A stretch of 64,000 nt of DNA from an uncultured Dehalococcoidia bacterium (lineage in GTDB: Bacteria; Chloroflexota; Dehalococcoidia; Lucifugimonadales; Lucifugimonadaceae). The translations under genes and the position numbers were made by a program. Below, in pieces: positions 58,805 to 64,000 of this stretch. The notes under the pieces are model-generated. The model saw nothing but the letters and a program-made list of their open reading frames with translations. It made no database searches and had not been told where the DNA came from. How positions within the stretch are numbered: position 1 is the first letter of the stretch; every line of letters starts with the position of its first letter. The stretch lies in the NCBI GenBank assembly GCA_951812795.1, contig OX638325.1:2380277-2444276 (forward strand), written 5' to 3'.

Positions 58805-60117
58805 GATGCGGATGACCTTCTAGCCGCGCGAACCTGCAACCTCTGCCGCACCGCCGGCGACGGGGGGCGTTTGGCGAAGAGGGCAGTGACGCTTCCAAGT
58901 ACGCATAAACCGGCTAGCACATAGAGTGACCATTCGTAGGTGTTGAAGGTGTCGTACGACAACCCTACGACGACAGGTGCAATCATCATTCCCAACGACA
59001 TGGGGAAGCTGGAGAGGACGAAGATGGTTGCGAAGTGTCGTCTGCCGAAGAACTCGCCGCGCATTGCGAGGAGCATCGGTGTGCGGGCGCCGAATCCGAT
59101 GCCCCAGACGATCGCAAATGCAGCCGCCATCCAGAACGAATTCGCCAGCGCGAGGATCACCAACGATGACCCTTGTATCAACACGAGAAACGGCACCAAG
59201 ACTCGCTTGTTCCACAGATCGCCGACGATCCCTCCGACCAGCTGTGCCACGAAGGATGTCGCGACCATTATCGGAACCACCCCCGCCGCGGTGAAGAGGT
59301 CTAGACCGACGCCGTCGGCGTCGGTGAGATGCAGATAGAGGTGCGCCGAGATCGCGCCGGTCGAGACGTTGACGAACATGTGCGTGATCGAAACCGACCA
59401 AAAAGCACGAGTTCGTAGGGCTTCCTTGACGGTGAAATCGTGCGACGATTCTTTTGCTACTCGTCGCGCTCGTTCGCCGGGCACCGGGATCTGAGTTGCC
59501 AACTGGTCCACCGTAGGTTGCTTGCCGAGGACCCGGGCGATGAAGGGTCCAACCAGGATCGTGATGATCCCCATCGCCAATACGGTCGTTCGCCAACCAT
59601 ATTGACTGATGCCCCAGACGATTAACGGGACGAGCAATCCGCCTACGCTTACCCCTCCCTCGACGATCGACATTCCCAGACCTCGCCGTCGATTCATCCA
59701 AGCATTCGTCGCCGTCAGCGACGGTGTAAAGCCGCCGGAGCTCAAGCCAACCGACATCACCAGGAACGCTGCGTAGAACTGTAACGGGCCGGTGACCTGT
59801 GAAAAGAAGATTAATCCGCCGCCGCCGACCGTGAACCCCACCAGTACCATCCTCCCGGCTCCAAACTTATCGATCAGCCAACCCTCGAGTGGTCCCAACA
59901 ACGTAGAACCTAATCGACCGACGGTCGCTACGCCGGAGATGAGGGTTCTCGACCACCCGAACTCGTCTTCGAGCGCCTTGAACAGTACGCTTGCGGCTTG
60001 GAAGGTTGGTCCTGCGCTGAAGACGGTGTTGCAGGCTCCGACGATCGAGACCCACCAGCCGAAGTAGACGCGGCGCGGCGACAATGCTCGGATTGCGCGG
60101 AAACTTTGTGACTTCAT
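58801..60117 (-). CDS. Major facilitator superfamily transporter (OFA/MCT-like), second of three
   Basis: This protein of about 438 residues shows RRVYFGWWVSIVGACNTVFS, FQAASVLFKALEDEFGWSRT, the A-motif-like WLIDKFGAGRMVLVGF and a second-half GVVPIMVATSFVAQLVGGI. It is a close paralogue of the gene at 60157. Most family-specific motifs are identical, so a tandem duplication is clear. I prefer the ATG at 60117; a TTG at 60138 would add seven residues. Confidence 0.87.
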   Translation of the reverse strand: MKSQSFRAIRALSPRRVYFGWWVSIVGACNTVFSAGPTFQAASVLFKALEDEFGWSRTLISGVATVGRLGSTLLGPLEGWLIDKFGAGRMVLVGFTVGGGGLIFFSQVTGPLQFYAAFLVMSVGLSSGGFTPSLTATNAWMNRRRGLGMSIVEGGVSVGGLLVPLIVWGISQYGWRTTVLAMGIITILVGPFIARVLGKQPTVDQLATQIPVPGERARRVAKESSHDFTVKEALRTRAFWSVSITHMFVNVSTGAISAHLYLHLTDADGVGLDLFTAAGVVPIMVATSFVAQLVGGIVGDLWNKRVLVPFLVLIQGSSLVILALANSFWMAAAFAIVWGIGFGARTPMLLAMRGEFFGRRHFATIFVLSSFPMSLGMMIAPVVVGLSYDTFNTYEWSLYVLAGLCVLGSVTALFAKRPPSPAVRQRLQVRAARRSSAS

Positions 60118-60156
60118 CGACAAGGCTTGGAGCGCCAATAAATCCCCGACGGTTAC

Positions 60157-61488
60157 CTAAACCGCGGGTCTTTTGGCTCGCCGCCTCGCCGCTCGTGCCT
60201 CTACTCGTCGCCTTAGTCCTGGCGACATCGGTCGCGTAGCGAAAAGGATCGTCACGCTCGCGACGACGCAGGCACCGGCAAGCACGTACAGTGACCAAAC
60301 GTAAGTGTCTTGGATGTCGTGCACCAAACCCATAACGAACGGTGTCGCCATCATCCCTATGGACATCGGGAAGCTCGACAATCCAAGGATCGTTCCAAAG
60401 TGCCGCCGCCCGAAGTATTCGCCGCGCATCGCGTGTAGCAACGGCGTCCGGGCACCGAATCCGACTCCCCAAACCACGGCAAAAACGGCCGCTATTGCGA
60501 ACGAGTCAGCGAGAGCGAGGATCACCAACGAAGCGGCCTGCAAAATCAACAAAAACGGCACTAGTACCCGCTTGTTCGTTCGGTCGCCGACGAATCCCCC
60601 GGCAAGCTGAGACACAAACGCGGTCACCACCAGGATCGGCACAACGCCCGACGCGGCCGCGTCGTCTAGGTTGACCCCGTTGCTGTCGGTCAGATGCAAA
60701 AACAAGTGGGCAGATATCGCACCCGTCGAAAGGTTGACGAGCATGTGCGTCATCGAGATCGACCAGAACGCACGCGTCTTCAGCGCCTCCGACGGCGTAA
60801 AGTCGTAGAGCCGTAACAGCCGCGTACGGTGCCCCGCTTCGGCATCCGACTGGATCTGATCAGCCAGCTGCTCCGGTGTAGGCCGTTTACCAATGACCCG
60901 AGCGACGATCGGACCCACGAGCAATGTGATGATGCCGATCACCAACACGGTGGGTCGCCATCCGTATGCGCTGATTCCCCAAACGATCGGCGGCACCAAC
61001 AACCCGGCGATACTACTGCCGCCGATGACGATCGACATCGCCGACGCACGATTGTTGACCATCCAAGCATTTACTGCGGTCATGGACGGCGTAAACCCTC
61101 CCATGCTGAACCCGAGTGACAGCGTGAAGAAGGCGAAATAATACTGAAGCGGGCCTTGGATTTGCGAGAACATCATCAACCCGATGCCACCCAAGATGAA
61201 CCCCAACAACACCATCTTTCCTGACCCGAATCGGTCCGTCAGCCAACCCTCCACCGGGCCCAGCATCGCACCGCCAAACCGGCCAAAAGAAGCCACCCCC
61301 GAAATCAGCGCCCGCGACCACCCAAACTCATCCTCGATAGCCTTGAAGAGAACGCTCGACGCCTGAAAAGTCGGCCCCGAACTTACCAGCATGTTGAACG
61401 CGCCCGCTATCGACACCCACCAGCCGAAGTAGACACGTCGAGTCGTACGGGCACGAACTGCCGTCAAACGCTGATGAAATATCGACAA
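60157..61488 (-). CDS. Major facilitator superfamily transporter (OFA/MCT-like), first of three
   Basis: This 443-residue transporter opens with RRVYFGWWVSIAGAFNMLVS, FQASSVLFKAIEDEFGWSRA, then WLTDRFGSGKMVLLGF and GISAYGWRPTVLVIG. It is the first gene of a leftward run of three MFS genes. It likely moves a small carboxylate or similar solute and shares its promoter region with the divergent ABC exporter gene at 61694. Confidence 0.87.
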   Translation of the reverse strand: MSIFHQRLTAVRARTTRRVYFGWWVSIAGAFNMLVSSGPTFQASSVLFKAIEDEFGWSRALISGVASFGRFGGAMLGPVEGWLTDRFGSGKMVLLGFILGGIGLMMFSQIQGPLQYYFAFFTLSLGFSMGGFTPSMTAVNAWMVNNRASAMSIVIGGSSIAGLLVPPIVWGISAYGWRPTVLVIGIITLLVGPIVARVIGKRPTPEQLADQIQSDAEAGHRTRLLRLYDFTPSEALKTRAFWSISMTHMLVNLSTGAISAHLFLHLTDSNGVNLDDAAASGVVPILVVTAFVSQLAGGFVGDRTNKRVLVPFLLILQAASLVILALADSFAIAAVFAVVWGVGFGARTPLLHAMRGEYFGRRHFGTILGLSSFPMSIGMMATPFVMGLVHDIQDTYVWSLYVLAGACVVASVTILFATRPMSPGLRRRVEARAARRRAKRPAV

Positions 61489-61693
61489 TGCACTCTCGCC
61501 CGCGTCCCAACTATCGGGTTATCGCGCCCGATGGGAACCGCTACCACCAATTATCAGAGATTTCACACCCGAATATGTGGTTTTGGCGCACCGTTACCGG
61601 CGACGATTTCCTAGAGTTAGAATCGAGAATTGGGTTCCGAAGGCGTCGCGAGAGTCGACCTCCGACGCAGTTTGATAATTTTGGTAACGCACT

Positions 61694-62671
61694 ATGGATA
61701 ACGCCATTGAAGTACACCAGATCTCGAAGTCTTACGGCAAGGTAGTTGCCCTCGAAAACGTCGATCTCCAAGTTCGACGCGGCTCCGTCATGGGCCTCCT
61801 AGGTCCCAACGGAGCGGGCAAAACCACACTAGTTCGCATCCTGACAACCCTGCTCCGCCCTTCATCCGGCAGCGCCACCGTCCTAGGTTACGATGTCGTT
61901 CGACATGCGCGCCATCTGCGTTCCTACATCGGACTGGCAGGGCAGAGCGCAGCCGTCGATGACCTCCTCACCGGGCGCGAAAACATCCACATGGCCGGCC
62001 GGCTCTACCACATGCCCAAACGCCAAGTGCAAAAACGAGCCGACGAACTGCTTAATCAATTTGATCTCGTAGATGCCGCCGACCGATCGGTCAAAGGTTA
62101 CTCGGGCGGAATGCGTCGTCGCCTCGACCTCGCTGCAAGCCTCGTTGCAAACCCGCCGATGATCTTCCTCGACGAACCCACGACCGGACTCGACCCCCGC
62201 AGCCGACTCGAACTCTGGGACGTCATCAGAACGCTCGTCAGCGAGGGCACAACCGTCCTCCTAACGACTCAATACCTCGAAGAAGCCGACCAGCTAGCCG
62301 ACCAAATTACCGTTATCGACCTTGGAAAAGTCATCGCCCAAGGCACCGCCGACGAACTCAAGCACCAGGCCGGTTCCGAATTCATCGAGATCACCGTCCG
62401 AGACACCGAGGACACCAAACGCGCCGCAAGCGTGTTGTCCAACTACGCCGAAAACAACGAGTGCGACATCGACGAGGAGAACAACAAGACCTCCATCATG
62501 GTCAAAGACGGCGCATCGATCATGGTTCAAGTCGTCCGATCCCTCGACACCGAGGACATCCCCGTAGCCAACATGGCCGTCCGACAACCCACCCTCGACG
62601 ACGTGTTCCTAGCCATCACCGGCCGCACCGCCGAAGAGGCCGCCACCGAGTCGGAGCAGGATACCAATTGA
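61694..62671 (+). CDS. ABC exporter ATPase (DrrA-like)
   Basis: This 325-residue ABC ATPase has Walker A GPNGAGKTT, Q-loop GLAGQSAAVDDLLTGRENI, signature YSGGMRRRLDLAASL, Walker B IFLDEPTTGLDPRSR and H-loop TTQYLEEADQL. The ~90-residue C-terminal extension ending QPTLDDVFLAITGRT is typical of the daunorubicin-resistance DrrA group. It forms an exporter with the membrane gene at 62897, although 225 bases with repeats separate them. It probably exports a lipid or small hydrophobic compound. Confidence 0.93.
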   Translation: MDNAIEVHQISKSYGKVVALENVDLQVRRGSVMGLLGPNGAGKTTLVRILTTLLRPSSGSATVLGYDVVRHARHLRSYIGLAGQSAAVDDLLTGRENIHMAGRLYHMPKRQVQKRADELLNQFDLVDAADRSVKGYSGGMRRRLDLAASLVANPPMIFLDEPTTGLDPRSRLELWDVIRTLVSEGTTVLLTTQYLEEADQLADQITVIDLGKVIAQGTADELKHQAGSEFIEITVRDTEDTKRAASVLSNYAENNECDIDEENNKTSIMVKDGASIMVQVVRSLDTEDIPVANMAVRQPTLDDVFLAITGRTAEEAATESEQDTN

Positions 62672-62704
62672 ACCCGCAAACCACCACCATACCCCATCCG
62701 CAAA

Positions 62705-62732
62705 GCGAAAGGGGCGCGAGCAAGCGCGTAGC
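62705..62732. repeat. Dispersed repeat family D, copy 1
   Basis: GCGAAAGGGGCGCGAGCAAG followed by CGCGTAGC. A related stretch, GTGAAAGGGGCGCGAACGAG then CGCAGC, lies at 63850-63875. It may be a shortened form of a composite element with family C close by. Confidence 0.55.
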
Positions 62733-62796
62733 GATGCGAGCGGGGAATGCTCGGGGCGGACGAAAGGACCCGCCTGTCATTCCTAGCTCGGCCTCA

Positions 62797-62837
62797 TGTC
62801 ATTCTGAACGAAGCGTAGCGGAGTGAAGAATCTCGAC
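62797..62837. repeat. Dispersed repeat family C, copy 1
   Basis: TGTCATTCTGAACGAAGCG, TAGCGGAGTGAAGAATCTC and GAC. It is nearly identical to 63955-63995, with differences at two or three positions. It lies inside the 225-base gap that separates the DrrA-like ATPase from its membrane partner. I have the impression that similar sequence occurs in many environmental genomes, which I cannot check here. Confidence 0.82.
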
Positions 62838-62896
62838 GCCTCAGCCCATTGCGTCTCATAGGTTCCTTGCGACGCTCGGAATGACAATCAACAAAA

Positions 62897-63727
62897 ATGA
62901 CAACCCAAATCGTCCAACCTCAAGACTCCCCGTTTAGAGAAGCGATCGGCTCACTCCTCTACGAGTTCCGGTGGCTCGCTTCAGACACCGCGATGATGAC
63001 GTGGCGGAATCTGATGCACTACCGCCGCAACCCGGAGACGTTGGCATCGACGATAGCGGGACCAGTCATGTTCCTGCTGCTCTTCAACTACGTCTTCGGC
63101 GGCGCAATCGGCGCCGGCAGAGACTTCAACTACATCGACTATCTCGTGCCCGGCATCCTCATCCAAAACAACCTCTTCACCGTCATGAACACCGGCATCG
63201 GCATCGCCCAAGACCTGCAAAAAGGCTTCGTCGACCGATATCGATCATTGCCGATGGCTCGATCCGCGGTGCTGGGCGGACGCGTCTGCGCTACAACCTT
63301 GGTCAGCTTTGCCAGCGTCTATTGGACACTCGCGATCGCTCTCATCTTCGGCATGAGATTCCACGGCGGACTCATCCCGGCACTGATCCTACCGCTCGTA
63401 GTCGCCGCATTCTGTTTCGCCTTCGCATGGGTGTCGGCACTCGTCGGCGTCTCGGTAAGGAATGCAGAAACCGCCAGCTCATCGACATTCTTCGTAGCCA
63501 TCCCGCTCACCTTCCTGAGTTCCACATTCGTTCCCATCGAAACGATGCCCGGCTGGCTACAAGCCTTCGCCGAAGTCAACCCCATAACCCACGTCGTAAA
63601 CCTATGCCGCAACCTCGCGCAAGGCGGACCTCTCGAATCCTACGCATGGGTCACCGCATTCTGGATCGCCCTAATGGTCATCGGCATCGGCTCCCTAGCA
63701 ACCTGGCGCTACAGGCGAATCTCATGA
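62897..63727 (+). CDS. ABC-2 type exporter permease (DrrB-like)
   Basis: This 276-residue membrane protein has about six helices: MTWRNLMHYRRNPETLASTIAGPVMFLLLF at the start, then YLVPGILIQNNLFTVMNTGI, DLQKGFVDRYRSLPMARSAVLGGR (coupling region), GGLIPALILPLVVAAFCFAF and the family motif FVPIETMPGWLQAFAEVNPITHVV near the end. It is the partner of the DrrA-like ATPase upstream. Repeats C and D occupy the gap between them. Confidence 0.92.
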   Translation: MTTQIVQPQDSPFREAIGSLLYEFRWLASDTAMMTWRNLMHYRRNPETLASTIAGPVMFLLLFNYVFGGAIGAGRDFNYIDYLVPGILIQNNLFTVMNTGIGIAQDLQKGFVDRYRSLPMARSAVLGGRVCATTLVSFASVYWTLAIALIFGMRFHGGLIPALILPLVVAAFCFAFAWVSALVGVSVRNAETASSSTFFVAIPLTFLSSTFVPIETMPGWLQAFAEVNPITHVVNLCRNLAQGGPLESYAWVTAFWIALMVIGIGSLATWRYRRIS

Positions 63728-63767
63728 TCACAAGGCCAATACAAAACGCCCCCATACCCACCACCGC

Positions 63768-63814
63768 CGTCATTCCGGCGAAAGCCGACGCTTCAGCGGA
63801 CGGAACGTCCATCC
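63768..63814. repeat. Dispersed repeat family A, copy 3
   Basis: CGTCATTCCGGCGAAAGCCG, ACGCTTCAGCGGACGGAACG and TCCATCC. It differs from copy 1 at two positions. It sits in the terminal non-coding stretch 63728-64000, which holds repeats A, D and C and no recognised gene. Confidence 0.85.
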
Positions 63815-63849
63815 GGTGGAGCGGCGAGGATGTACGCCCTTTTCGCATG

Positions 63850-63875
63850 GTGAAAGGGGCGCGAACGAGCGCAGC
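63850..63875. repeat. Dispersed repeat family D, copy 2
   Basis: GTGAAAGGGGCGCGAACGAG then CGCAGC, related to 62705-62732. Like the first copy it lies about 80-100 bases before a family C copy, which suggests one composite element. Confidence 0.5.
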
Positions 63876-63954
63876 TAGATCTCGGGGTGTGCCTCAACCA
63901 CCCGCATGTCCTCCCAAGCGTAATCACCCATGTCATTCTCAACGAATCGTTCTG

Positions 63955-63995
63955 TGTCATTCTGAACGAAGCGCAGCGGAGTGAAGAATCTCAAC
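63955..63995. repeat. Dispersed repeat family C, copy 2
   Basis: TGTCATTCTGAACGAAGCG, CAGCGGAGTGAAGAATCTC and AAC. A shorter degenerate start (TGTCATTCTCAACGAAT) is seen at 63931. The element reaches the window edge. Confidence 0.8.
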
Positions 63996-64000
63996 ACCGC

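Noticed and set aside
61488-61771. Open frames on both strands in the gap before the DrrA-like gene
   Set aside because: They overlap each other, have no ribosome binding site or family match, and occupy the divergent promoter region.

Overview
The window looks like chromosomal DNA of a free-living bacterium, most likely a Chloroflexota member close to the SAR202/Dehalococcoidia group. This is inferred from gene content, not from a marker-gene search. The pointers are lipoprotein substrate-binding proteins with a Val/Glu-alternating stalk behind the lipid anchor, several enolase-superfamily enzymes, many oligopeptide-type ABC importers, a sulfatase, and a mid-50s percent G+C estimated by eye. 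Genes are packed into short operons with 4-base ATGA or TGATG overlaps. Some genes have clear ribosome binding sites and others appear nearly leaderless.

Bases 1-16,400 are mostly housekeeping: the end of elongation factor G, comEC/comEA DNA uptake genes, a nicotinamidase-like hydrolase, a membrane pyrophosphatase, thiE, a small tautomerase, a phosphoesterase, the thiL-tsaE-tsaB operon, ndk, rsfS, mnmA, a fused RNase HII-YraN gene, a cyclase-family hydrolase, tRNA-Lys(CTT) and a membrane protein. Bases 16,442-23,130 hold two very large FtsX-like permeases in one operon with no ATPase nearby.

Bases 23,200-44,130 are catabolic and accessory: two enolase-superfamily enzymes, a Gfo/Idh/MocA oxidoreductase, a dihaem c-type oxidoreductase, formate-tetrahydrofolate ligase, PHP hydrolase, aldo-keto reductase, amidohydrolase, a DUF3500 protein and a sugar-phosphate-isomerase-like TIM barrel. 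Two toxin-antitoxin modules are interspersed, together with an oligopeptide-type ABC importer that lacks ATPase genes. Bases 44,200-47,050 carry the most unusual gene: a lipoprotein with a tandem-repeat Val/Glu stalk, a von Willebrand A domain and a six-blade TolB-type propeller of near-identical DNA repeats. The tail of a second isomerase gene lies directly behind it.

Bases 47,050-57,420 hold a DUF2442/DUF4160 pair, a rhodanese, a frameshifted thiol-redox gene, an enoyl-CoA hydratase-like gene, and a complete divergent oligopeptide-type ABC importer operon ending in a sulfatase. Bases 57,490-64,000 carry three tandem major facilitator transporters and a DrrAB-like exporter. Four families of short dispersed repeats sit in the intergenic gaps of the second half. 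They are probably non-coding mobile or structural elements.

No CRISPR array, transposase, integrase, rRNA or phage gene was recognised.
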